64,000 nucleotides of DNA from Gnetum montanum. Its lineage: Eukaryota; Streptophyta; Gnetopsida; Gnetales; Gnetaceae. The stretch spans positions 1-64,000 of the forward strand of contig MNCI01007569.1 in NCBI GenBank assembly GCA_015680685.1, read 5' to 3'. The position numbers and the translations under genes are program-made. Of the stretch, positions 20,940-32,800 are shown piece after piece; the stretch's first letter is position 1; each line of letters begins with the position of its first letter. Under the pieces are notes generated by a model that searched no databases, was not told the origin of the DNA, and was given only the letters and a program-made list of their open reading frames with translations.

Positions 20940-21010
20940 ATAGGAGGCCCATATATATAGATTTTAAGGACGCGATATCACATACCCGCTAGCAGGGACC
21001 CAATATTGGG
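20940..21010 (-). promoter_or_regulatory. U3-like promoter module inside the nested element
   Basis: In minus-strand sense, a GATATC palindrome (ATGTGATATCGCG, about 20968-20980) is followed about 25 bp later by a TATA-like CTATATATATGGGCC (near 20960-20946). This is the same layout as in the family LTRs. A short palindrome (gggacccaatattgggtcc, 20996-21014) lies upstream. It is about 490 bp before the start codon at 20456. Confidence 0.4.
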
Positions 21011-21049
21011 TCCTATCAGAAATAGGGTACTTGAAAAAATATATAAATT

Positions 21050-22330
21050 TTTGAAACTCCAAGGTATAAACTGAGGACTTTAGGTCAATGTAAAGGGTCC
21101 AAGGTAATATAAACTAGTCCTGAAAGCACAGAAAGTATAATGGTGTAAAGTCTGACAATGAAAGTCATGCAGAGTATGAGGAAAAAGGACATGTGTTGGC
21201 TCATAGGAACGTTGGAACTAGAAGGATGATAAGGGAAAGAAGAACGTTCGTAATACTTGGAGGGTATTAGATGATGTGCAGGAGATGTGTTACGAGTGCA
21301 AATTACAAGGGTTATGCAAGTGGGTCCTCCCCAAAGCAGGTTCCAACCTATAATGCCCTTGCGTAACCTCACCTTAAAATGTCCGTAGGCACAAAAAGAG
21401 TGAAATGTAATCCACACTAATTCCACAAAACACACATATGTAAATATCACCACGATGAGATATGAATTCCATGCTACCCAAGTCACGAGTCACAACTATA
21501 CGAATAGTGAGGTGAGGCAAATCATAGGAGGGATTGTAGAGATTGGGACATGAGGTAACTGACTCAAAGCATAATGAATCCTACGTGTAAGGCATGATTA
21601 GTGTGTCATTAACCCGTCACTCCAAAATTAGGACCAAGTCCATTCCTTTGGTTAGTGACATTGCATTGCTTCATTCAATGATGGACAACCATAAGAGCAC
21701 CATAACAGCAAGGTGTACGATCACTTGGCATTTTGTTCAAGGAAGGAGTGATTTTACTTTGTGGCACTTATATTTTTTTTGATGGATTGCTTAATCCAGA
21801 GAAGCCACCTACCTCCAAACATGGGTGCATGTCTTTCCAGTGGAACCCCCTAGAATAGCATTATTTTTTTCTGGTTGAGTGCCTTTTGATTACTCTTACT
21901 CCCATTCTTCATTAGATCTACAAGGATCTTAGTACAACTAAGCTGCATGATAACTTCAACAAATGTCACCAAAGAGAATTCACAAGTCTCCTTGATGTCA
22001 CACCCTAGCCATTTCTGCTTGGTCCATCCTTCTTCGCTATGGGCACAATAACACAAAGATTACTTTAAGTTTTAATGATTAGGAATATCATTGTATCCAG
22101 GGTAGAACCTCTTATTAATAGAATGGGTGGGTGGATGTCATGGGCTCACTATCCAAATAATTAGTCACCTAAGACTTGATAGCATAGAACAACACCTCAA
22201 CTAACTAGTCACATGAGTATTTTATTTGTAGATGAGATTACTTATAAAAAGACAAAAAGATCAAACAATAAGTTGGAAAATGAAAAATAGAAAAATAGAA
22301 AATTTTAAAATTAATGAAAATGAAAAATAT
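21050..22330 (-). other. Post-pol noncoding region displaced next to gag
   Basis: It contains aagtgggtcctccccaaagc (21319), also found after pol in the sister elements (57861; close variants at 47593 and 38485), plus the shared gtgaggtgaggcaaatca-type segment. In the sisters this region lies between integrase and the 3' LTR. Here it directly follows gag, showing that pol was deleted. Confidence 0.6.
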
Positions 22331-22339
22331 TTATTAATC

Positions 22340-24418
22340 CTACTTGTTATTAGAATGGGGGGTATCCCCCATAACTGAATGGTTGAGTATGGATAGGATT
22401 AATAAATGAAAGGTTGGGGTCCTTGCATGTTGGAAATCTTGGAACCTGGTTATATCCAAACCACTGGGTGTCTTTTGATGTGGTGGTCGGAAGGTACCCA
22501 ACTTAGGGTTCACACATGTGATTAAGTTGGCATAGTGGGGAAATTTATAATATTTAGTCAATTGATGAGTGGTTGACCCACTATGGCACCCGTGACCATA
22601 AGATGGTATGTAAGGATCAACATGTCTCCCTATGTGGTGATATTCATTGGGCTGTATGGTTGTTGGAGTATTGATTGGTGGCCCTGAGAAAGTAACATGA
22701 GGTGTTGGTTTTGTGGAGGAAGGTGCACCACAGTGTTGGGCTTGTGCTAGGTTGGAGGATATAGTGGGCTCAGAACTGTGCTGTCCCTTCTTACGATCAT
22801 GTCNGCTCAGAACTGTGTTGTCCCTTCTTACGATCATGTCGAAAGAAGGGGTGTCTTCGATGTTAAAGAGAGTTCCCATTATTGTTGTTAGCAGAAGCAC
22901 AAGTGATATTCGTGGGTTGCTATTGTGGCGCAAAACCTTCTAGAACACTTGGTGGCAATGTAGAAGGAGGTGAAAGATGAGAATGTTGAAATTGAGAAGA
23001 AGTGTAATGTATATGAGGTGTTGGTCCTATTGGAGAGGACATGGGTTGATAGTATTAAGAAGAATAATAATAGTGTGATGAGATAGAGGATGTTGACCCA
23101 GTTGGGGAAACAGGATGTTGAACTTGATAAGTGCTTGAACGTAGATGATCTGAAGGGTATAACCAGTTTGGGGGTGGCCTCCCCCACGATTGGGATTGTT
23201 GCCACTGTGATTGAACACAGTATCTCTGTACAAACTTTGGATGTGATGCTCTTCCCCAATGCTCATGTAGATGTGACAAGATTGGACATTGGCCCTTGGG
23301 ATGATCATATAGGAAAATGTTGCATTGATACGTATGATTGGCAGTTGAGCTCTTATTTTTTTCAACCCTTCTTTCTGATTGTCTAAGGGGATTTTGTCTT
23401 GCTTCTTGGTTCATCATGACTCTACCTCCAATAATGTTGGCATATTCTCTGCATTTCTTATGCATCCATTCCATCATCTTATTGATCTTTGCCTCAATTT
23501 CATCCAATGATTGTAGTGTTGACAAAGATGGTTCCACCTCCTTGAGGTGAGTTGATTTCTCCTCTTCATTATCATGGGCCCTTGTTGATTTAAGGTTTTG
23601 GGCTTGTTGAGATTTTTCAACATTCTCCCATTTAGCCATTTCTCCGTCTTCTTTTGCTACCTGCTTGATACGATCTTGGAATTAATGGGTTCATAGCTCA
23701 TATAGTTGACCTTGGACATACATCCATAGGGTCTCCCTTGTTTCATTATGGAGCCCATCTATGATATGGTACATTAGCCTTTCCTCAAAGAAACCATGGC
23801 CTGAATAGTTGTTTAACAATGCATAATATCTGTCTAAGGCCATGTCCAAGGGTTCATGTTGCTCTTGTTTCCAATCTTGGATTTGTTTCCTCAAGGCTGA
23901 CACTCTTGTGTAGGCTTGATATCTTTCGTTGAAGAGTTCTACCATTATTGGCCAACTTCGAATTGATTTTGGTCTTAAAGACCTATACCATACTTTTGGT
24001 TGGCCAACGAGTGTCGTAGGAAAGAGCTTAAGTTTTTGCCATCCATTATCAATGTTGTTCCACACATAGGCATCATGGAAGGCATGTAGATGATGTTGCG
24101 GATCTAAATCATAGGCTTTGAAAAACTTGGAAAAGTTGTTTAAATCAAGCCTGGGTAGATGGCTTTCCTTATGATGCCTGCGGGATATTTGAATAGCCTC
24201 TTGTATTTCTGTTAAGCTTGTAGTGGCTAGTAGGGGTTCATCGTTACTGGGTATGTTATGCATTCATGAGTTGTGATGATGTTTTCTTTGTTTTTGTTCA
24301 TAGGAAACCCCTACGTTAGATTGGGTACTCCAAACTTCATCTTATTCATCATATAATTCATTGGTTCTCCAATGGATTGCCTTACTAGTTACGTTATCAT
24401 AGTCTTGTGAGAGAGACA
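22340..24418 (-). pseudogene. Athila-like gag, decayed
   Basis: Gag packages element RNA. An ATG at 24418 starts MSLSQDYDNV. After stops in the leader, 24263-23055 is one frame with a single stop at 23691. It holds the retrotransposon gag core (WQKLKLFPTTLVGQPKVWY, RYQAYTRVSALRKQIQDWK) and a noncanonical zinc knuckle-like motif (QCNIFLYDHPKGQCPILSH). The C-terminal part (22933-22340) is in another frame and rich in Pro, His and Thr. It contains an N at 22804 flanked by a 36-bp repeat. Confidence 0.8.
22768..22840. other. Single N between two 36-bp near-identical copies
   Basis: 22768-22803 and 22805-22840 differ at one base, with N at 22804 between them. This is the pattern of two overlapping contig ends joined without merging the overlap. 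Confidence 0.75.
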
Positions 24419-24540
24419 TGGTTGTAAATTTGTATGTGATTTAATTGTAATTACTATTATTATTTTTTCTGAAAGATATATCATTAATACTTTGTTACAG
24501 TGATCTTGTATGATGTAACTAATCTAGATAACTAACACCA

Positions 24541-24558
24541 TCCCCAACAATGGCACCA
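24541..24558 (-). other. Primer-binding site of the nested element
   Basis: The minus strand reads TGGTGCCATTGTTGGGGA, one base inside the 5' LTR. It matches TGGCGCCGTTGCCGGGGA except for C-to-T or G-to-A changes. Confidence 0.85.
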
Positions 24559-24559
24559 A

Positions 24560-25425
24560 TGATGAGTGGCGAGGTACCCCTACACTCAACCATACGAATA
24601 CGAGTGTTTCACGCACGATCTAGTCGAACTCCGCAGATGGGCTAGTTGTGGTATCTAGATAGTTACTCATTGATCATAGTTCGCTGTCTTCCCACCTGGA
24701 CTAGTATTTTCTTTGTCACATATGATTTAGTATAGAGTGAGGTGTATGATGTGTTCCTAAATTAATGCTACTCTTGGAGGCGATGGAAAATAATCTTAGC
24801 TAAGCTAGGAGGGAAAAGGGAGAGAGAGAGAGCTATACTAAGAGGAGATAGGGAGAGAGAATCTAAGCTAGCCTAAGTGTGATGAGCATCCGTTCCTCAA
24901 TCATCCATACACATCTTAGGCCTCATGCACAACTACCATTAGGATTACCAAGCACATGGCCCAAGTACGCTACTGGGATACCAAGTAGTCACATGTAGAT
25001 GCTCATGATTAAGTCATACTCATTCTGTGTTTAATAACAATAATAATTAAGTAATTAAACTAAGTGAATGTTGCAATGATGAAGTAATCTCGATCTTTAT
25101 TTCTGGTCATGTGCATGTCCAAGTATGTCACACTCGAATAAAGGATGCTGTACAATTACAATCATCACACTGCGGGCATGCACTGGGAGAAAGGGTTAAG
25201 AGGAAAAGAATGACAAAAAGACTCTACTAAACTAACTTCTAAAACTAATTGGAAAACTTAAAGACTGACTCCTCTCATGCACCTACATGTGTATTTATAG
25301 GCTCACACAAGAGTCACGATATCGTGTATCTGATATCGTTATTTGGGCTGCGATATCACGTACCCGATATCGTGGATCCGATCTCAGGGGTCCGATATCA
25401 TAGCCTGATGAATCACGATTCATCA
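24560..25425 (-). repeat. 5' LTR of the nested non-autonomous element
   Basis: 866 bp, the same length as the partner at 16527-17392. By hand there are about 18 differences in the first 190 bp, mostly transitions. The TATA box (sense CTATAAATAC) is at 25291-25300 and the GATATC cluster at 25315-25410. Confidence 0.9.
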
Positions 25426-25874
25426 TTGGGCGTACTAGATAGCCATTGCTGAGATTACCAAGCATTAAGTAGTATGTTCAAAGTGATCATACTTATTTGT
25501 TATCATTAAGTTCGTTAATTACTTAATAACATGAATGTAAAGTGCATGAACAATAAAGTGCATGAAAAGAAACATTAATCTATTCTTAAGTGTTGCAAGG
25601 AGTTCCAAGAATCTCGTCTTTATTATTATCACATCAAAGTGTTCAGGTACATTGATGCTCAAATAAGAAAATTGCAAGACTTTGGCTAGGCTACTAACTT
25701 AACGTGCCATAAATGCAGTTGATATGCACATTTATATAGGCAAGACTAGACACTACATCGACGCATTTGCGTCAACACATCAAACTATGCGTTGACAGGT
25801 TGCATTGATAGGGCTATGCCAACAAGGTTGCATCGATGCATGTGCATTGGCACAACCAATTAAATAATTCATCA

Positions 25875-28734
25875 TGTTTGGATATGTAAAATTTCTTGTT
25901 TAGTTATTCGTGCATTGGGTGAAATACCTGACTACATTAATGTTCAGTCCAACTAATGTCACAACTAAGAATATGTGAGGCATCCAATAATAAAATCTAA
26001 AAGACCATAGCGAATCCCACCAATCTAGTTTGTCTTCCAATGGCATCATAATAAAAATTGAAGCCTTGTTACTACAAATGTGTACCTAGAAGAATGATAT
26101 CTCGTTGATTTTTGCTTTTATGAATATCTTTTCAAGACAAATAGTGAATATTATTTGGTGGATTATCCCTTTACAAAACGCTAATAATTAGCTAATTTTT
26201 TTCTTTGAAAGGAAATGTACATTTTAATTTATTATTCTAAAATTAAATAGTTTCTTCTTCAATTCTAACCTTAAAAACAACTCATCATCTTCAGCTAATC
26301 TTCTTTATCACTGGGAGCTTCAATACTCATCCTATGAAGTGGGGTCTTAAGAGGGCTGGTAGATGAGTGAAAGCTTACTCTTTGAGTGCTTGTGCCTAGG
26401 CTTGAACCCACATCTTCCAACATAAGAAACAAGCAACTTACCATCATTCCAAATGATGGTCCCTAACTCTTCACCTAAACTACAATTATTTAAAATTTAA
26501 AAAATAACTAGGCCCCCTATGCCATGTTTTATGACCTTAAAGAAATTAAACTATAATTTCTACAATGAAGATGACCGAATTTAATCCCATGGCCATAAAA
26601 TACAACTTGGATAGTTAGGTCATGAAGTTTCAATATTTTCCAAACTATTTTCCTAGGATGTAAACACAATGATAATAGAATTCTATGGTACCACGTATAT
26701 AGCATCATGTTATTTTAATATTGCTTAGTATCATGAAAATAGTAGCTATTACCAATAGGTACATAGTGTTCTTCTATTTATCTGCTAAAATTGGCAAAAC
26801 TTAAATCAATAAGGTGTGACTTGTTGATTAACGCATGTGACTTGCATCATACAAGTCATGAGTTTGATCCTAATTAGTTATGCTAAGATATAGAGGCATC
26901 ATCAAATAGGTACTAACTACAACTAAACTGGTCCAATAGCTCAACAGGTAAGGGTCTAAGATGTAACAAGAAAACTAGCAAAAAATTTCCCCCACTCTCA
27001 TTCCCATAAAAGGGACTACACTTGGCTAGCCCACTATGAAGTGCCAAAAAAGCAGCAAAAGTGAAGATTTCAATGATGACGTTGATTTTTATGTCCAAGA
27101 TAGAGAATATTTCCAAGAGATTGAGCACATGCCCTTGCATATTGAAATTGAAACTATATACATTTAATTATATCTAGCCTATATTTTTGTACACTGCAAA
27201 TGTCTTACACATTGTTGGATCAACAAAGATGAGCTTGATGCCTCATTAATGTCTTACACATTGTTGGATCAACAAAGATGAGCTTGATGCCTCATTGATC
27301 CTAATGCTTAACACAAATACGTAGTAAGGTAACATGGTGGCAAGCTTTGAAGTGGGGGATCCAACAAGTGTGAAAATTACAAAGTATTCAACGATATTTA
27401 AAAGATGTGAAAAAGGAAAAGGTATTGTTCATTATTAGATAAAACATGTACCTTATTCACATCAAGGCCTTACTGCCTCAATCATGCTATAATTGAAATT
27501 TGATATATCTTGTTTTGTCATACTTTTGGTTCCTTCAACTCTTAATACATGGTAAGTTGTTGATTTGAGCTTCACTTGTATAGTTTTCACAATTGCCATG
27601 TTAGACTTAAGGTTTTACCCTCCACTTGACAACAACTTATTTGAGTAGTGATTCCTGCAAATATATATATAGTCTTATTGAATACTTTACAAAGGATGAT
27701 TTAATAATAGTAAAAACATTGTACTCAGTAATTCACCATTTTAATAGAACCACTTATAATTTCTAGTATATACTAGAATGCACTTCCTAATGGTTGTTTC
27801 AAAGTCAAATTACCTACCCAATAGTCCACATTTGCCCTACGTTCCAATGTAAATTGCTCTTCGAAATGGGCATGCCCATTTGTACAAATAGACCCTCATG
27901 ACTCTCCTGTGTCAACCAACAAATGCTAGCAAATATAACTGTACATCAAAAAGCAAATCAGCTATTGTACTTTAGCACTTTGATTTTATTAAGGGCATTA
28001 TAATTATATCTATATGATTTTATTTAGTGCACCATAACAATAGATTGCAGCCATTTTAACATGGCGTGATTGCTGAATTTTCCTTGTTACTGAAAAACTT
28101 AATAATGGAGATAGTTAATGCTGATGCAATCTGACCAAATCAAGTCAAAACTTCACCTCAATTGCAATAAAATCTTTAGCAGCACTTTTTGATTTATATA
28201 AACATGCCAATGTAGCAAGAAAAAACTGTGAAATTGCATGCGGCTTTTAAATTCAGCTCTAAAAAACGCGGCGTGAAAAACCCATCCATGAAAAAGTATG
28301 AAAACAAACATTAGAATTCAGCCACAACAGTTCAAATTCTCATACTAAAAGAACCCATACATGAAATCTTTTCGTTACCAATAATCTCCACAGGAGCATA
28401 AACCATCTTTAAGATCATGAAAATGGACTCAATCTCTTAGAATAATCTCTTTAAAATCCTTGCCCTGAATTTTGCTGTGAAGTGGCAGTCACTGCACATT
28501 CTAAAAATTATCAATACTCTTATGGCTATCCCAGCACAAGTGGCTCTGTGGCCAAAAGCAATGGCCAAATTGTCATTGCGTTGATTGATATACTTCTCCT
28601 CTCCTCTGTTTCCTCTTCCCCATCACGAAGAAGAAGATTGGTGTAAGCCTTGTTGTAACCAGCCAATCTGATGTGAATATGCAAACTCTCCAACACAATT
28701 CCTTGACTGATATATCCCTCATTCTACACCGGAA
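25875..28734. other. AT-rich intergenic DNA
   Basis: No gene is supported; the longest frames are under 80 codons and unlike known proteins. It contains an exact-looking 49-bp tandem duplication (27200-27248 and 27249-27297) that differs at its last base. The stretch 28440-28730 is slightly less AT-rich and abuts the PPR relic. Confidence 0.5.
27200..27297. repeat. 49-bp tandem duplication
   Basis: Two copies of atgtcttacacattgttgga with a further 29 bp ending gcctcatta or gcctcattg lie head to tail. Nothing suggests coding. Confidence 0.9.
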
Positions 28735-28850
28735 TCTTCGGATGAATTCTGTCGAATAGTGGCGACCTTGCTCGATTCTGCAGTTTTGTAACATCACTAA
28801 AAGCATGATGTTCCAGGAAATGTCAATGTTGTTGGCCGTATGCATCATCG
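28735..28850 (-). pseudogene. PPR relic, copy B
   Basis: The minus strand reads NIDISWNIM, LQNCRIEQGR and, in a shifted frame, IHPKIPV. This matches the upstream end of the relic at 3805-4239. The downstream PPR units of copy A are not found here. The 168-codon frame 29079-28573 across it is a composite and not a gene. Confidence 0.6.
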
Positions 28851-29145
28851 ATTTAGTTTCATGGAAGAGCGTTGCTGCTGTCGAGGAAATAGCCTTCTGC
28901 TCTGATCTCCCATTGTGGCCACAATTTTCCATGTTCCTCCATCCGTGGATGTGAAGGGGGTTCGAAGCAAAGAACCCGGCGGGAGGTTCAGAATCATTGT
29001 TCGAATTTTTAAATGAAATCCTTAAAAAATGAGTTCTTCGAAATTCTTCTGCTGGTGGGATGAGGATCGTCGTAAACACCTTGCTATCGTCTGAAAATTT
29101 TTAAATTCGTAAATCAGGGCTTGAATGAAAAAGGGATAACTAAAG
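28735..29145. repeat. Segmental duplication, copy B left part
   Basis: It matches 4138-4398, including gggcgaccttgctcgattct-type sequence and aaatcagggcttgaat. The match breaks near 29145 and resumes at 35896, so copy B has been opened by later insertions. Confidence 0.75.
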
Positions 29146-29313
29146 GTGGGGGGTGTTGTTAAGGCGAGCTGCAAATGGGAGAGAAGCAAACGGGAGAGAA
29201 TCTTAAAACCAAAGCCTTAACAGATCCAAAGTTGCTGAGATGACCCCCAATTACCTGCTACAAGACAAAAGCATTTCGCACCCCGGATGAAAGGTAAAAA
29301 AAGAAACCAAAAC

Positions 29314-29834
29314 TGTAACAACGTTGCCCCAACGTTGCCCGACACCCCAAGGAATTCACAAAGATCCAATGGATCTAGGGCGGAAGACCTGGGGAATACG
29401 CCTCAAACAAGCAAGCATCTCACGAGTGCAAGCCGAAGAGAACCAAACAAACAAGTACACACACAACCTTGTAGACCACATCGATGGGAGGGGAGACGAT
29501 GCACCTACAAGGGAAGGTACCTCACCCCCAGATCCCTCACGATCTGGTACAAGGTGTGGCATGGCACCGCACCAAAACTATCCAGTCTTGGTTGCCTACA
29601 TATCTACGACCACCGTAGAATCAGGGCCATGTAGTTCTCCACCGAGAAGAGGGAAGGAAGAGGACTTAGAGAAGAGAGTTGCAACAGGAGTGTGTCCTAT
29701 TGATAGCTTGGTACCACCAAGTCGAGGTGGGTTTTGTAACACTTGAGAGTTGCCCGAGGGCGCCTCAGAGTGTTCCATGGCCCCCGAACCATGGGGAGAG
29801 CCCAAGAGAACCACCACTTGGGACATCTCTCACA
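29314..29834 (-). repeat. 3' LTR of the LARD-like element
   Basis: 521 bp, ends TGTAACAACG and CTCTCACA on the plus strand. Next to it the minus-strand polypurine tract reads TAGGTGGGGGAGGAT (29835-29849). Overlapping 115- and 140-codon frames here recur in the other LTR and are not genes. Confidence 0.93.
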
Positions 29835-32800
29835 ATCCTCCCCCACCTAAAGAAGCGACGTCCTCGGAGCGGAGCCTAGGATAGCTTCGAGTGTACACTT
29901 CACATGGGTTTGGAAGTCCGTCAATTCCGGGGATCCATCAACTCCTTAGATGCCAGGCTTGAAGGAAGGTACCAACCCCAATACCTGATACGTCCTTCCA
30001 TCCAATGCCTTGCATGAAACGCAAGGGCAACTGGAGGAAGCCCAAGACTTCCCTTCTCTATACGAGCGGGAGAGTCCAACCCAAAGGGCCAACGTCTCTA
30101 AGGCGTCCCCTAGATCCGTCCCTTTTGAGGGTCTAGAGACATATCTTCTTGCATAAACCCATAACTTATGCAAGAAGATCGCTCCTCTTCCACAAGTCCC
30201 GCCGAGTTCCTCTGTGAATGGCATCTCAGCACCCCTTCATTTTTTTTTTTTTTTTTTTGAGGGCTCACCAAGGTCACTACCCATGGTGAGGGACTTGGGA
30301 ACATCACACTGAGAGGGAGGACATGCTCCTAAGAGCCATGTCTCCGCAAGCAACTCATGCTTGCCAGAACTCCATGTTCTGCTACTTGCATCCAGACCCA
30401 TGGGGTCTCACCAGTGCAACCATCTAAGCACTGATTCCACATGCATTGGTAGCATGCGTAATCTCTTTTCTCATCATTTTTGTTCAAGCTGGTATGAAGG
30501 GAGTCAAGCATGTTCTCCCTTACAAACAAGGTACAAGGGCAGATCTTTGAGCTTGACCTTGCCGTCTGCAGACACCAGCATCGCATGCCTCAATCCATCA
30601 TTCATCATTCCCTAGTATTCCAACAAGAGAGAGAAGATCCAAAAATCTATTTGGAAACTTCTCGAAGAGGCTACATACAACAAGCCCCAACTTTCAGGAA
30701 CACCTCTTGTGATTGTCCAACATCGAGAATGCCTGCTCAAATGTTAGAACAAGGGAGGGTCAATTGGGCAACCAACCCCATGACAATCCTCCATCACCTG
30801 TCTCATATCAGCTATAAGCACATCATCGAATGCAACCATAATATCCCGTTCATGGAGAAGGGTCACCCACATTTTCCACATGCAAGCCATCCTTCCCACA
30901 CCAAGTTATGGGACAAGCACCATTTTCTGAACACAAGGTCCAGGAACAACATAGAGTCACCTCTGAGAATAACTAGATCATGAAATCTCCAAGGAGCATC
31001 AATGTTCTCAAAATTTGCATTTCCCCACAATATCAAGAACGACTGCCAGTCTCATGATCAACACCTTTCAGTAGATTTTGCACTTGCAGGAAGGATCCTC
31101 TTTGAGAGATTTCTTCCATAGGTAAGTATCACAGCCCTCATACATGCCCAAGTAGTCAATATAGCCAATAGAACCCAATCATGGAATTGTCACCAGCTGA
31201 GGGAAGACATGGGTTCACAAGTCTTACTCAATTTCAATTTTCCCTTGAGAACAACTCAAGATATCAAGCATTTCTGTTTCATCATGGGAAATCTGGGTTT
31301 TGTTTCATACATCCCAATCAAGCCTAGTTACATCAATTTGTGGTGGACAAGGCCGCACCACTACCTATTGTCATTCAACCCAAACAACAGACATAAGTCA
31401 ACAACAACATCTTGCCCATAGGAGAACCAGGTCCTCTAGAGAGTTTTTACATGCAATGGGCTTTCATCAACATCATTACAACTCAAACATAACACGATTC
31501 ATCCCCAAAGGATTTACAACAAGGATGGTCTACCAGAGAACCCCAACAAGGAAGTTCCTCTGAAGATCCCAAAACTACGAGAGTACACAAGATCATTCCT
31601 TGCCTACAAGAAGAGCAATATGTATCTTTAATTTACATCAACAACATGACCTCACAAAGGAGGTTTCATGAATTTCACCAAGGTAACAACATTCTGTCTC
31701 TAAGAACAAGCCCCACGAGTTCACGAACATAGGACCACTGCTAGGAACAAGTCCCAAACATCAACTGCTTACAAGAGACAACCGTCTCAATACCACCTGT
31801 CTTATTATTTCAAGAACTGAAGAGGGCATCCATTGAAATGGAGAATGATCCCTCATGATCAACTCTGCTATCCCACCAGGGAGGTGAGATCACCAACATG
31901 AATTATCATCACACCAGAGACATGGGACAATACATTAGCGAGGGACTCTGTAATACATCAGTGTACATAAGGGACAGAGTACACAAGACAATTCAGCAAG
32001 ACACCATAGCCTCTCAGGCACAACGAGTCCCCTATCATGGAATCACACCATAGACCACGAAGGCACCAATTAGCCCCAATCTATGTGAGAGCATCATAAC
32101 TCTCCAAAGCACCAAAAGCTATTTGTCACGAGAGCCCACCAACATGCACAAATCATTAGACCCCCAATCATGAGAGCATCGGCTCAAGTGTTTTGGGCAT
32201 ATTCAAGCCCACCAAGCAAGGCCACCAAGAGAAATCACAATTTGGATGGACCACCATCCCATCATTTGGACAACTGCCCCATGATTGCCTCCAACATGGA
32301 AGAGCAAGTCTAGGTGCCACTACCCAGAATTCTACTCAAATCCAATGTTTGACATCATATTGATCTGAATTTCTATCACCATCAATCATCTGCAGACAAG
32401 ATCTTTGCCAGTCCAGCAACACAAGAAAATGTGTTCCCAAGATTTTTCCTGTCTCAAGGACGTTCACCAAACATACACCATCTAGGCATGCCAACCTCAT
32501 CAAGAACACATGGCACTAGTTCAAGAGCATAATGGGCAAGGACATGCCCTGGTCCAATCATTACAACACTGTATCATAACTAAAGCATTTCTCATGAGGT
32601 TTTTAGTAGAATTATACATCAAGGCACAAAAGCCATTTACAACATATAGTAAGGGTGCTTTAGAACAAGCACCAGGAAAACAACATACATCAAGCTTGGC
32701 CTTGTCATAGTGTGTGTGGCATAGGCCTACAACCAGGAGACAACTGAGTAATATAGGCAATACATCCAGCACTTTTGAGTGCATACAACCGAATTGAGAA

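Larger units (their letters stand above)
16527..25425 (-). mobile_element. Non-autonomous Athila-like element, gag plus a 3' ORF
   Basis: This element of 8,899 bp has two LTRs of 866 bp each, a primer-binding site and a polypurine tract, all on the minus strand. The target-site duplication is CTGGG at 16522-16526 and TTGGG at 25426-25430, one transition apart. The internal order in sense is gag (24418-22340), a noncoding stretch homologous to the region after pol in the sister elements (about 22330-21050), a U3-like promoter (about 21005-20940), a long ORF (20456-17585), the polypurine tract and the 3' LTR. No protease, reverse transcriptase or integrase is present, so it would depend on a partner element. 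It lies inside another LTR. Confidence 0.9.
16142..25874 (-). mobile_element. 5' LTR of the outer Athila-like element, split by insertion
   Basis: The LTR consists of 16142-16526 plus 25431-25874 (829 bp together), interrupted by the complete element at 16527-25425. It starts TGATAAGC next to the primer-binding site and ends TTCATCA at 25874. A TATA-like atttatataggc lies near 25732. Where the other family LTRs carry GATATC palindromes, this one has a different set based on TGCATCGATGCA, CGCATTTGCG and related words (25755-25860). Only the 5' LTR and the start of gag survive. Confidence 0.85.

Noticed and set aside
28573-29079. 168-codon minus-strand frame as a gene
   Set aside because: Only a short part resembles PPR, and the rest does not match any family and includes duplication flank. 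It is treated as a relic.
29287-29746. 115- and 140-codon frames, repeated at 35035-35503
   Set aside because: They lie in the two LTRs of the LARD-like element on the strand opposite to its sense, and both copies are open because the LTRs are nearly identical.
30240-30258. T-rich run as a SINE or LINE tail
   Set aside because: No target duplication or element body was seen next to it, and it lies inside an intact LTR element.
30510-30983. 157-codon frame inside the LARD-like element
   Set aside because: It is antisense to the element, has no known domain, and its composition follows the A/C-rich DNA.
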